64,000 nt of DNA from Trochalopteron elliotii (Eukaryota; Chordata; Aves; Passeriformes; Leiothrichidae), in assembly GCA_024734555.1 (NCBI GenBank), contig JANPWX010020199.1, forward strand, positions 2,722,051 through 2,786,050. Direction: 5' to 3'. The notes beneath the pieces are model-generated. The model saw only the letters and a list, made by a program, of their open reading frames with translations, ran no database searches and had not been told where the DNA came from. A program made the position numbers and the translations under genes. Below are positions 13,115 through 25,131 of this stretch, piece by piece. Each line of letters starts with the position of its first letter. Within the stretch, counting starts at the first letter, position 1.

Positions 13115-14910
13115 CTGAAAATTATAATAAAGTGTTGTTTAAGGATAGTTCTATTACTCTTGTAAAAAAAAAGGAAATTGTACAGAAATAGTGCCTGTCT
13201 AACAATGTCTTTGCTCGAGTTTCAACTTAATTATATTACTCTAAGTGAACAAATTGTTGTAATAGAGAAAACTCTATTTTGAAACTGCTTTTTTTTATAT
13301 CTCAGATACATGTTTCTTTTAAGCACTAATTGATTAAACATGAAAAATAGTATAACAGTTACACAGGCAGTAATTTTTGCTTCTTTTTGCAGAATTCAGT
13401 ACGTTATATATCATTTTCAAAGTTTAAAACCTGACAAGAAAACAAACGTGGAAGTGACTCACGCCCTGCAATAAAGCTATGTTCTGAAAAAGACAATTTT
13501 CATTTGGATTATTTCAAATTTTGTGATGTTTTAATAAATATTCTTAAATTAAATTTGCTTCAAAGTCTATTCATACCTTTTTGGCTTGCAAATTAAATAG
13601 TCAGAAGTAAGCCTTTTCCTCTAAAATTAAAGAGAAGAAAAAAGAAAAGTTCAGTGCATTTTCCTTTGTCTGGGTTCAAATAATTTTACAAGTTTTTCTT
13701 TCATTATTCTTTGCTTAAATAAAAAGTGAAAGATAAAAACAACAAAATGAAAGTACATTAAAATGAACTATTTAAGTTAAATGAACTTTTTCGTCTAAAA
13801 TGAGAGAAAATGTTAATTAATTTTTTCACAATGGCATTATTTTGATGTTTATGATATCTAAGTTCTTTTTCCACATTGGCAGTAAAATGTCTCTACTTCC
13901 ATTCTTCAAGCCGTCTTCAGCTGTCCTCAATCCTAAACTGCTAATTCCTTTCCAGGTTCCTTCTAATATAGAATAAAAATTCTAAAGGTAGTTTTCCAAA
14001 GCTGTTTTGCCCTCCTTTAATATATATTATAAAAAGTTTGTTGTGACTCCTTCAATTAACAAGAAAAATTTATGTGTATTATTAATTACATCAGTAGAAA
14101 TCATAAATCATCAGTGAATGGTGCAATTAATTATTTTAAAGTCATGTGAAGAAAAATGACAGGCAGATAAATCCACAGACCCTTCAGATAAGAGCGAAAT
14201 GGCAGAGAAAATGGGGAGGAAAAGATGCAACAAAATCAGCAACAGTTTATGAATTAATATGCATGAATTGTTTTCATATTTTAACAAGGTTTATAAAGAG
14301 ATTATGGCAAAACTAACACAATAATAGAAGTCAAGAGTGGATCCATTGCAATCCTAAATTTTCAAGGTTGCATATTTTTTGTTTTGAGTATTCATAAACA
14401 GACTAAAAAAGATTCTCTTATACTGTATTTTCCTTGTGTTATTCTTTGTTTTGGAGAAGGGTAGCTAAAGGGCCAGACAGATCAAGCACCATTTTTTAAA
14501 GTATGTTGCCGTCTTTGCAGTTACAATGTCAGTGAATGATACGATGTTTTAGCCAACTTTTCTTCTGTTGAAGAAATTGATAGTATGAATACAAAATAGT
14601 AATTTTCTCTATATATAGTAGTCATATATGAATGATGCAACCTATTAATTTAACTCTATTCATCTTTTTCTCAAATATTTGCACTAAGAAAGGTGGCTCA
14701 GAACATCCAGGGACATGTAGAGGAGCAACATAAACACTACATAATCCAAAATACAGGCTTTTCCTGAAAACTGTGCCAAAGAGATGGGCTTAAAAATATT
14801 ATGAATTTTAACAAAAGTTACCATTTTTGCAATCCTAGTGTACAGTGTTGCTACATACACAGAAACACAGAGGTGCACAAATATGGTCTAATAGTCTCAC
14901 AAATAATTAA

Positions 14911-14961
14911 AGGAAGAGGGAGGAAGGAAGGAAGGAAGGAAGGAAGGAAGGAAGGAAGGAA
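14911..14961. repeat. (GGAA)n microsatellite beside the assembly gap
   Basis: An uninterrupted series of GGAA units (roughly eleven) preceded by an imperfect GGAAGAGGGA start. It ends 24 bases before the run of N. Such purine tetranucleotide repeats are hard to assemble and vary in length between individuals. Confidence 0.95.
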
Positions 14962-14985
14962 TTACTTGTCTACTTTGATAAGAAC

Positions 14986-15361
14986 NNNNNNNNNNNNNNN
15001 NNNNNNNNNNNNNNNNNNNNNNNNNNNNNNNNNNNNNNNNNNNNNNNNNNNNNNNNNNNNNNNNNNNNNNNNNNNNNNNNNNNNNNNNNNNNNNNNNNNN
15101 NNNNNNNNNNNNNNNNNNNNNNNNNNNNNNNNNNNNNNNNNNNNNNNNNNNNNNNNNNNNNNNNNNNNNNNNNNNNNNNNNNNNNNNNNNNNNNNNNNNN
15201 NNNNNNNNNNNNNNNNNNNNNNNNNNNNNNNNNNNNNNNNNNNNNNNNNNNNNNNNNNNNNNNNNNNNNNNNNNNNNNNNNNNNNNNNNNNNNNNNNNNN
15301 NNNNNNNNNNNNNNNNNNNNNNNNNNNNNNNNNNNNNNNNNNNNNNNNNNNNNNNNNNNNN
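14986..15361. other. Assembly gap (376 N)
   Basis: All bases are N. Open frames that appear to span it are artefacts of unknown codons. The size may be an estimate, and more of the neighbouring repeat could be missing. Confidence 1.
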
Positions 15362-16164
15362 TTCCAGTAATGAGGATTTAAAATCTTTACCAACATTCTT
15401 CATATGGGTATTCACAAATAAAACTATAGATACCAATTCTGTATGTACCCATACATACTTACATGTCTCTAGCACCTCACAGAGTTCTAAGTTCCTTTCT
15501 TAGCTGCAGTCAGAAGGTTGGGACAGAGCCACCAATAGCTACATTACAAAATTTTTCAAGTTCAGAATTTAAAGACAGTTTTTCCAGTTAATTAAATAGA
15601 CATATAATTTAAGGGTTTCCAAATAATTTGCAAAATACTGAGGTATTCACAGTTTTCATGTGCACTGGGTGATACTTAACCTTTTTCCAGTTTTCTTCCA
15701 TCCGCAGGGTATACACAGGGAATGCTAGAGTGAACATGTGTATGTATACATAACACAGCTCACATCCTCATTGAATTACCACCTGTGGAACTGGGAAAAG
15801 CTCTAATAGCGTACCAGCAACTGTACTTTGTAGAGGAGATGAGCACACAGCAGAATCAAAACTTGTGCTTTTCACCTTAATACTTTAAGGGCATGTAGGC
15901 TTTCAGACTGCAGAGTTGATTTACAGCTGTAAAGAAGAATTATCTGTTTTAAATCACTACACAGGACACCATGCAAAGAAGGAGTCTGCAAAGAGAGAGA
16001 AAGTGAGTTCTGGGACTTTAAGCTATTCTAATCTCACAGGCACATGAATTTTACAAATTTTTCTTTAGGTAGACCAGCTAATGAAAGATACCCATGTCTG
16101 TTATCATTGCCCATCTTTTACCTGCACAATTAAGGCCAGTGATTTAAAATTCCCTATTTGTTCT

Positions 16165-16208
16165 AAAATTCAGTTGTGCAACTGAATTTTGATTGTCACA
16201 ATCAAAAT
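16165..16208. repeat. Two overlapping perfect hairpins
   Basis: Stem 1: 16165-16176 (AAAATTCAGTTG) pairs exactly with 16179-16190, loop TG. Stem 2: 16186-16195 (ATTTTGATTG) pairs exactly with 16199-16208, loop TCA. The stems share bases 16186-16190, so only one can form at full length at a time. Confidence 0.9.
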
Positions 16209-17275
16209 GTCAGCATCCATTTAAATTTTATTCAGAAAAATGATTCTGCTTCAATTATCAGTAACAGACCTAAGAATGAACAAGAAAGTGAGCCATTTTC
16301 TAAAGAGTCCTTACAAAAAGCAATATTTTCTGTTTAAATCTCACCCCAGTGAAAGCACTCAGTATTAATTCTTGTCGACATCAACAACATTCTGATTTTT
16401 GTATAATATTGAACTTAGCATTGTACACAGAGACACAAAACTTCTACCTTCAAATGAAGAAGAAGAAGATGAAGATAAAGAAGTATTTATCGTTCGATTT
16501 TCCAAAGATATAGGGAGTCATAGCATTTCCCTTGACCTAAATAAAGCCCTTCATTTATGGTACTACTCTTCTTTTTCTGGAAAGTGAGTTGGTTTTATTA
16601 TCCATGTGATATGTATTACACATGAAACTAAATCATAAACAGGCCAATTAGGGTCAGTCATGAGTTTTGGGTGCCAGTTACAAATTACCATTTTTTACAT
16701 TCAGCTGTACCTGACTACTCCATTCCTTGAATAATTCCAATATAAAATGAATAGGCTTGCCCACTGGATAATCTATATGTTAAACACAAAGTTAAACAGT
16801 GGGAAATTTGCTTCATATTTGAGGTGGAAATCGTGTCTCCATTATGTTCTTTTCCCATATAACCTTGTTTGTTGTGGCGTACATACTTTCCTTCACTGAA
16901 GCAGCAAAGGAAAATGAAGATGTGAGATTGTCTGTAAAGGCAGTTTTGCCCATGAAGGTCAAGTGCAACTCCAAATAGTCTAACATGGCCCCCAGAAGTC
17001 TAGTGTGTGAACAAGTATTTGGATATTAATTCCTAAACTCTTGAACTAGGAGACTAGTTAACCTTAGAGCATACTTTAGGAAGATGGTTTCATCCTATTC
17101 GAATGTTTTAGTAGGCCACTCTTTTAGGAATTACCATTTCTCAAGCAATGTAGTCAACACTAAACATACATGCGAAAACTATCATTTTACTCAAACCTTT
17201 GGACAAATTGAAAAAATATTAATTTTTCTGTTATAGGGGATTTATACAAAATTCAGTCAAATAAGAAGGTCTAAT

Positions 17276-17303
17276 TAAAAAAAAAAAAAAAAGAAAAAAA
17301 ATT
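17276..17303. repeat. A-rich tract
   Basis: About 28 bases of A with one G; a simple repeat. Confidence 0.85.
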
Positions 17304-18143
17304 AAATTATCTGAATCTTTTTTACAATGCCCATTGGAGTCATTTCCCCAAACGTAATACATTACTGGAATATACCTTATTTTGTTTTTCCTCACTTCTG
17401 TTTCACTGGTAAAGATGACCTATCACAGATCAATTTTCCACTTTTTCCAACACTTTTTCTTCCTGGTTGCACATTGCAACATTCTAGTTTCAACAAAAGA
17501 AAGGATTTAGAGATCAAGGAATATTGATTTTATTCCAAAGTCAATGCCATATATCCTAAGTGTGCATGAAACAACCGAAGTTAATTTACAGTCATGCACA
17601 TAAGACAATTAAGGACAGATCCTTCTGTCAGAACTGCTGTTCAGAAACAGAAAATAGGCCAAACAGGCCAAAACCAACTTAACAAGACAGCCAGATTAAC
17701 TATTGATGAAAAATGGAAAAGATGATCCATCAAAAATTAATATAAATACAATAGTCACATTCCTCCACTTCATTTCAATACACTGTTTCCCCCTATCAAT
17801 TTTTCTTAAAGGCATCTTACTGCAGCATATAGCCTATTTTCCTAAGTTCTGCACGTTTTCTTGGTTGTAAAATAATTACCATGAGCAATTCTAATTGTCA
17901 TAGAAACTCTAAACTCTTTATAGGTCATTATTAATTTAATTAAATTCTAAAAGGGCTTGTGAGGTAACCTTCTAAAACAAAATTCATTGCACTCTTCATG
18001 TTTCTTCAGTGATGCTTTGTGTATCACAGTGGGCCTCAATCATGGTATAGATTTTTCAGTCATATATTGCAGATTTATTTGCATTTATTTCTGTTCTGAT
18101 GCAAAAATTGTTTAAATTATGTTGCTTCTGTAAAAATGCAGCA

Positions 18144-18189
18144 ACAGCAGTAGTAGTAGAAGTAGGGGTAGTAGTAGTAGTAGTAGTGG
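18144..18189. repeat. (TAG)n trinucleotide microsatellite
   Basis: CAG/TAG/AGA-type units ending in about seven uninterrupted TAG units. On the minus strand it reads as a CTA repeat and produces a meaningless Tyr/Cys run in translation. Confidence 0.92.
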
Positions 18190-21100
18190 CCAGTACATTT
18201 TTTTCCAGAAAAATGGAGATGTTCCACTAACTTTAAGAAAACTCCTTGCTCCTGGGTAGAGAAAGAGAGTCTGAAGGGGGAAAGAGTGCATGAAGGAGTC
18301 TTCATTGTTCTTTTGGTTCTTTGTACTTTAAAAAAATATAGGTTTTGTTACCAAAAAGATTACAAAACTATACTGTGCTGCTAATAAATAATAGGATGCA
18401 TTTCATGTATTGTCCAAAGAACCTTCTTTCGTCATTCTTAGTCCTCCTGAGCAATATTTTATTTCAAAATTAGACCAGTATTTTCTCTGTGTTAATAAAT
18501 GAAAGATCAGAATTTGTTTCAATTTATTAACTGCATTTGAGAGTCTGTTCTTCTAAAATGTATTTTTAAATGTGGAATTTTTCAGCTTTTGCCACAATCC
18601 TCTCCCATTCAAAAATAAATCAAAATGGTTAATATATAAAAGTTCAAGATAGGTGGGATTTCAAAGACTAATCCCTGGGAAAAATAAAACAGAATATCAA
18701 AAACCATTTACCCAATTCTACTAGGTTTTGGGGTGGGAAGGGCAGTACAAAGGATGAGTGTGATGGTGAAGTCTGGAAAGTTACTTAAATGCTTTTCAAA
18801 CCTACTTTAGACCTGGCTATGAATATGCTATGAATCCATTGTTCAAGAAAGATATTCTTCCTGACAAAATAAGTGAAATCTGTCTTGATTGACAGCTATG
18901 ACAAAAAGTTCTGCTTGGCATCTGTGGGACCAGGATTTTTCTATAGCGATCTGCCCTGCTTCTTGTTTCCTATCAGTTCAAGAAAGAATTGGCCTTGTAG
19001 CTAGTTGCTTTGGCATGAAATGGAGTGGTATTTACCCCCAGAATGGATCTGCATTAATCATATTCAGCTGGATGTGAAGAAGACATTCACCTACACTACA
19101 AACACTTTTATGTGAGATAGCGAAAGACTTTTGTGCCCCCAGATCACTATATCTCCCTGGCCATGAGACAACTTGCCAAAACAGTTTTGATGAAATATCA
19201 TGAGCATGAATTAATGACTTTTCATTAATATCATAAAATGCAGGGGTTTTCTGTTACATGGGTAATAGTGAGACAGAAGTTTAAGCTAGTAGAGTAACTT
19301 AATATGAAGATCAGAGGAGGACAATAATGATGAATTAAAGATTTTAGATATGAGAGGTGTTCTTTCACACTGTAAAACATTTTGCACTGATTACTATATA
19401 ACATAAAATTGTTATGCCTGTGGAAATGCACCTTACTGAAGTTGTTTAAATGTGTGACATATTTCAGATTTGCAGCACACCTGACCTAATAAGGTGGACA
19501 TTTGTAGAAGTGTTGTCCTTTCTGTGCCTGCCTGAGGACACCAGGATCACAACAGTCTGACTCCAATAATGAATGAACAGATTCATTTACAGCACATAGC
19601 ATTAGGAAAAGTAAACGCCTATATGGATGCTTTTGTAAGAAAGCTATTCCCTCTATTTGCATTGGGGTTGGCCAATAGCCTCAAAATTTAATATTAATTT
19701 TCTGTGTGAGTAAGCAGTATTCCTGATTATCAGTTTAACATCTGAGTATATACCACCATCATGCCTCCCGCTGACAAATATAATGTCTGAAAAGCAAAGA
19801 TAATTTTATTTTCCAGGAAAAAAGACTGAGTCAGTACTTTTAAATGGTTATTTTTTGCATCTGGTGAATTAATTAATTCTTTTACTGGTGTATTTGTAGA
19901 TTTATTTTAATTTGGATATAAAAAGTAGAATTCTGATTGGCATGCAGACAATCTTTAACTGTATTTCTCCTGATTGTAGTAAACTTCCAGATTTCTTTAT
20001 CTACCTTTAATACTTGCTACTCTGTAGAAATATGCATGTATGTACAAACATTAACATCTTTACAGTGAAGCACGGATTAAAGAGGCTTTATCCTTTTATC
20101 TTTTTCATCATTATCAGCCACATGGTATGAGCTCCTGTATTACATGAAAAAGAACATCCCCTGCATTTAGATTATGGTAGTGTACTCTTGTTATGTGTGC
20201 CTAGAGATATATTAAATAAACATAGTCCTTCTGTTTATTAGTTCTTTATGTATGATTAATACTGTAGCTGGAAAAAAAATAAAAAGCTGTTTCAGAAAGT
20301 TTGGCTGACAGCACATCCATACAGTTACATGCAAAATATTTTCTGCATAGCTGGCAATCACCTCAGAGGAGGATTAGCTTTTCCACACAAGCTTAATAAA
20401 CAGACAGGTCAAGAAAGGTATGAAAACAATGTCCACACTGTGAAACTCCCTTTGGGTACATAAAGAAGAGCATTGTATAGTCTGGAAAGACACCACATCA
20501 AGGTTCAGAGTTAGGTTAAATTAGCTGAAGACCACTAAATAGCTTTGGGAATATTTTTTACATTATTTTTCACCACTTGCATGAGGATAAAATCATCTTA
20601 GAAAAAGGAATAAGTTGGACTCAGTTTTTTTTTGTTTTCAAATGTGATTTGGGCCAATAGGAAAAAGAAACCTGAAAGACAAACAATAACAGAGACCCAA
20701 AACAAAATTAAAAGTTTGTGCTGCAGTTCCACAGATGAGCTGAAGTCCTTCCTGCTGGTGGGAAAAAACACTTGCATAGTTGCACAGTTGCACAATAAAT
20801 CTACGGTATACAAGATCTCTGTGAACTCCTAAGTAGCACATTGCTGGGTTAGAATTGATGGGTATCCTTCTCCAGAAATTTTCTATCCTTTCTGGTCCTA
20901 AAGCTTCTCATAAGTTTCCATAACAAATTTTATTGCCGTTGTTGCTGTTATTATTATTACTACTAGTAGTATTATTATTGCTACATTTCATTATCTCTCT
21001 TTTATGAGAAATAAGTTGATATTTTCCTATGGGTTAAACCAGACTGAATTTTCTTTTTGATCTTTTCAGTTTTGGGGAGATTTTGCACATGAAAAGTTAG

Positions 21101-22049
21101 TTATTTCATGATACTATGGACTATTTTCTTTAGTTTTTCAATATAATTTTTTAAAAACCTTATCCGTATGTGTGGAGTCTTACTCATCTAAAGTACACTC
21201 TGCAAAGAGAATGCTGATATCCAGACAAAAAGCTACTTGTGTTACAGTCACAATGTACACAGTTAGGAATCTGCAGGCAGAACTAGGCAGAGCACAAACT
21301 CAAGAAGATGAAAACAATTGTGAGAAGTCATGCAATTCCACTGGCTTTTAATACTACAAAATCTTTTGAAGTGGAAAAAGTCAGAATCCTAAACCAGCTC
21401 TGTAAACTCTTATTTGTGGTGAGTTTTCCCAAAGCAGTTTTGTAAATCCTGCTTTACAAACATGTAATTACGGAGCTAAAGTCAGACCTTGTTTGGTTTC
21501 AAAAAGGAATTAAATTCAGGCAACTTTTTGGAATGCAGTTTCAAGCAGGAATGGTCACCTGCTTGTAGACAGACAGTGATGTTGCTGCATTCTATTCATT
21601 ATACTGTATTTCATGTTTTCTTCACTGTCAACCTTGCATGCACTGAATCAACAGTGTTAGGGAAGGACTTATGCACTACAGAAGCACATTTCTGAGCTGC
21701 TCTGGGCTTACAGCTACACACACAAGAGCAGAATCTGTCCTAATGAAACACTGGAGAATTTACTAAAAGAATTCTTTTGTTTATCCTTCTCCTGATTTAA
21801 TTTCTTCCATTTCTTCACTTATCAAATGAAGCAATAACTTTCTTCTATAACTTCAGTAGAGTTAATTCCCAAGATTCCCACTCTGATACTTCCAAGTTCC
21901 TGGGAACTCGCATTCCTGCCAAGAGCAAAACCATTTAGTAAATCTCTAAGAGCTTTTGTAAATAGGATGCCACACAGCAGATTAATCAGACATTCAAAGC
22001 AAATAGCTGAGAGGTTTGGTAAACAAGATTTATAATAAAGCAGACTGTT
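18190..22049. other. Non-coding DNA, no gene seen
   Basis: AT-rich sequence without recognised exons, RNA genes or transposons. A short ATT/ACT/AGT trinucleotide region lies at 20938-20982. Overlapping short open frames on both strands around 20598-20841 reflect a local lack of stop codons and match no family. Confidence 0.65.
20938..20982. repeat. Imperfect trinucleotide repeat (GTT/ATT/ACT/AGT)
   Basis: Successive trinucleotide units, with a 14-base palindrome (TACTACTAGTAGTA) at the centre. Confidence 0.8.

Positions 22050-22127
<78 letters not shown>
22050..22127. repeat. Compound (AC)n(AT)n microsatellite
   Basis: About 20 AC units followed by about 14 AT units with no interruption, giving about 77 bases of strict purine/pyrimidine alternation. 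The minus-strand open frame over it is only a Cys/Val dipeptide run. Confidence 0.97.
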
Positions 22128-22130
<3 letters not shown>

Positions 22131-22895
22131 CTTGCATTACAGCCAGGAAACTATTCATGCCTGGGATGACTGCATTATTAGTCACAGCACTGTGACCTTT
22201 CACCCCAAGTGATAAAGTACACAGGTCAGAATTGACAATACATACTCATGGCTGATCATGGCTGCCAGTTATTGATCCAAAGAGAGGAAAAAAAGAAAAC
22301 TTTGCAGGAAAAAACATTGCTCTGAATTACAAACATGCATTCTCCTGAGACTCAGCAACTCTCTGGGTTTTTCCCACTGGAGCTGGAAAGCAAAAAGTGA
22401 GTTCAGCCAGTATTTAATATCAAGTGAATGTGGTGTTTAATCAATACTATTCTGCTTTTGTTCCACGATGTGGAAAGCAGTGTCTATTCATTCAGTAAAG
22501 GTTAATGCCAAGGGTCAAGTGATTTCACACTCTCTGTAGGATCCACAACATTTCAGTAGTTCAGATGCCTTGGACAATGATGACTCAGTTGGACTGATTT
22601 ATTACCACTCTAAGGTCCTGCTTAATACTAAAGTGCTATCTTATGATAATACCTCAGAAAATAGCACTGATAAAAAAAGAGGCTATAATTACCTACATTT
22701 TGAAGTAATGTCTTCATCTCTAACATCCTATAAAGATGTAAGGTCCATTTAAAATGATCTGCTCCTTGTATTAGCAAGTCAGTTAAATCAGCTATTATCA
22801 GTGTTCTCCGGTTTATGAAATGCTATCTATGCAAAAGGAATCTGGCTGATGTATTATGAAAAATGCAAATTGCAAGCAAATGTAATGCTGCACCT

Positions 22896-22927
22896 CATTT
22901 AACATACATTTTAATGTATGTTAAATG
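22896..22927. repeat. Perfect 15 bp inverted repeat, 2-base loop
   Basis: Arm 22896-22910 (CATTTAACATACATT) is the exact reverse complement of arm 22913-22927, with TT between. The outer neighbours (22895 T and 22928 T) do not pair, so it is a sharply bounded near-palindrome. Confidence 0.92.
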
Positions 22928-25089
22928 TCTACCTGCCCAAATAAAAAAATGCTCTTCTAAGAAGACTGATTAATAAAACAAAAAGGGGGGGAAATTTTAA
23001 GACAAGGTAGAATAAAAGTATAACAAACACAGATATTCTAAATGGCCTTTAGTATGTGAGACCACACAACCAATAGTATGCAAAATTCCTTCTATTTTTT
23101 TTCCTCTAAAATTTCTAACTTAAGGGTAGATAGGCAAAAAGGGGAAGGCTATAAACTCCCCCTCAATATGATACACTGAAAATGACATTAGGTGAGGTCA
23201 TTGTCTAAATGAGAATGCATTTGACTTTGTCAGAGGTTCTAATTTTGAACATGTTAGGATCCCTGCTTATTATTCAGCAATGTCTTATTCAAGATGTGTT
23301 TTAGATAATGAAAGAAGTTCAGATGTCACTAGGAAAATAGTGTGAGAAGAATTAATTGGAAGGCTTATCAGACAAAAGTAATTTAGCATCCAACTCTATC
23401 TAATATATCATTGAATGATGAATATACCAATCAATTAGCAAAATAAAATAAGTTCTGCAAATTTGACTGAAGACATCCTATTATTATAAGTGGGAGGATA
23501 TTTGGAACAGTTAATTACTCCTTATTTTAGGTTCTAAGTATGCAAAAATCCTTTATGTGAATTTTCAACATCTTTCTCTCCCCCCAATTACAGATATTTA
23601 GAAATTTCTTCTGCCTTGTTTTAAATAATGATGTCATGTTTTCACTAACACTATGGCAGATACAGAAGAAAGACATTTTAATATGAATTAAAGGGAAAAA
23701 GTCCTGCATTCTTACATCTGTGGGATACTGTGTTGTCTTACAAAAAAGATTCATCAGTGCAAAAAAAGGACAAAATGTTCATTGTTATATTTATTGAAAA
23801 TGGGATAGCTTTTACAAAAAATGTACATTACATTGCAACCAGTTTACTCTCTTTGATGGAATAAATTATTACTGATAATATTAAATGTTTAGTCAGTAAA
23901 TTTCTTTCTACTCTTTGACTGCTCTGAATAGAAAATATCAAAAATATAGAGGGCTAAGAACAGCGATGAAATAATAACCTTAAAGACCAAACCAGTCCCT
24001 CTCCCAGCAAGACCCTGTGTTTTATTTTATAGATTTAAAAAACTCTAAATAGTTCACAGTTCCGGTCAACAGATTTATAATATTTGACATCTGTTGATTT
24101 TTTCCTGTTGCAACAAGGTTTCAAAAAGTCACAGTCTGAAATAAAAACCCCTACCACCTTTTTAGTTAAAAATTTCCTAGAGAAGTTTCAATGGCAGTAG
24201 CTATCACACTTCAGAGATATCAAAAAACAATTCCAAAGATGTCTAGAACAACAGCAAAAAAAAGTTTTAAAAATAACAGAAATTTAAAAATAAGATCCTT
24301 TGTGTTAGAAAGTTTGTCTTTTCACTTGTACAAGAAGCTTTCTTTAATTTATTTAAAATAAGAATGCCTTGGATTATCTCAGTTTGTGATAACAAAGACT
24401 TTGTCACACTGAATCAGACCACTGCACTGTTAAGTTCAGAATCTCACCCGCAGGCCCAGTGGGTGCCCAGTCTATCAGACAACAGGAGTATCTATGGAAA
24501 AACACATATTCTTGCTGACCGTGCTGACTGTGAGCCTCCACATTGAAGAAGGAACTTTACTAATACTATTTTTATTTCTGCACCAATCAGTATAAGATAT
24601 TTTTTGCTGGTAGAGCTTTACAAGTTAACATTCAGCAAATTTATATACAGAAGTGTACAAAACGCTAATTGTCTTAATCCTAAATAATTTTATCATGACT
24701 ACATACAGGCCCAGATCACATATAATATAGAGCTTTTCTCTGATCAGGAATATTTATATGTATCTGGAATATCCCAAAATCATAATAAAGAGCCAGACTT
24801 TTTGCACCACTTAGTGAAATAAACAGGTTGGGAAATATGAAGATGGAAAAATTGGGCAAAAACTGTTGCTAGAAAATTTATCATAACTGTATGATCTAAT
24901 GATTCAAATATTTTAGCTTAAATCCTACAATAGGACTGCATTTTCTTTCTCTTTTGGACACTGCAGTGGAATTCTAGTATGGCAGGCATTATTTTAAATT
25001 AAGTTTTTAAAAAGACTAAGTCGGAGAGAGAAGAGAATGGCCATTCAGAACAAAGATCCCTGTAATACCTACTAGGATACTAAGAATTT

Positions 25090-25131
25090 TAAAAAAAGAA
25101 AGAAAGAAAAAAGAAAAAAAAGAAAAAAAGT
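25090..25131. repeat. A/G-rich low-complexity tract
   Basis: AAAAAAAGAAAGAAAGAAAA-type purine run with no other structure. Confidence 0.85.

Larger units (their letters stand above)
10222..14910. other. Non-coding DNA, no gene seen
   Basis: AT-rich sequence with no recognised coding exon. It holds a possible short CR1 tail at 12403-12445 and an A/C-rich tract at 13080-13114. The open frames at 10691-10915, 11553-11792 and 12519-12755 are short, overlap frames on the other strand and match no family. Confidence 0.65.
15362..18143. other. Non-coding DNA with one weak exon candidate
   Basis: No recognised gene was seen. It contains a double hairpin (16165-16208), an A-rich tract (17276-17303), and one short open stretch at 16419-16583 flanked by plausible splice signals that is described under findings. 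Nothing else stands out. Confidence 0.6.

Noticed and set aside
14801..15475. Long open frames (up to 192 codons) around 14.8-15.5 kb on both strands
   Set aside because: They cross the run of N, so most codons are unknown. They are artefacts of the gap.
21822..22094. 90-codon minus-strand frame starting in a Cys/Val run
   Set aside because: The start is a translation of the AC microsatellite; the rest is chance.
24400..24520. Segment with AATCAGACCACTGC, like an old dispersed amniote repeat
   Set aside because: Only a short word matches. The rest has diverged too far to assign by eye.
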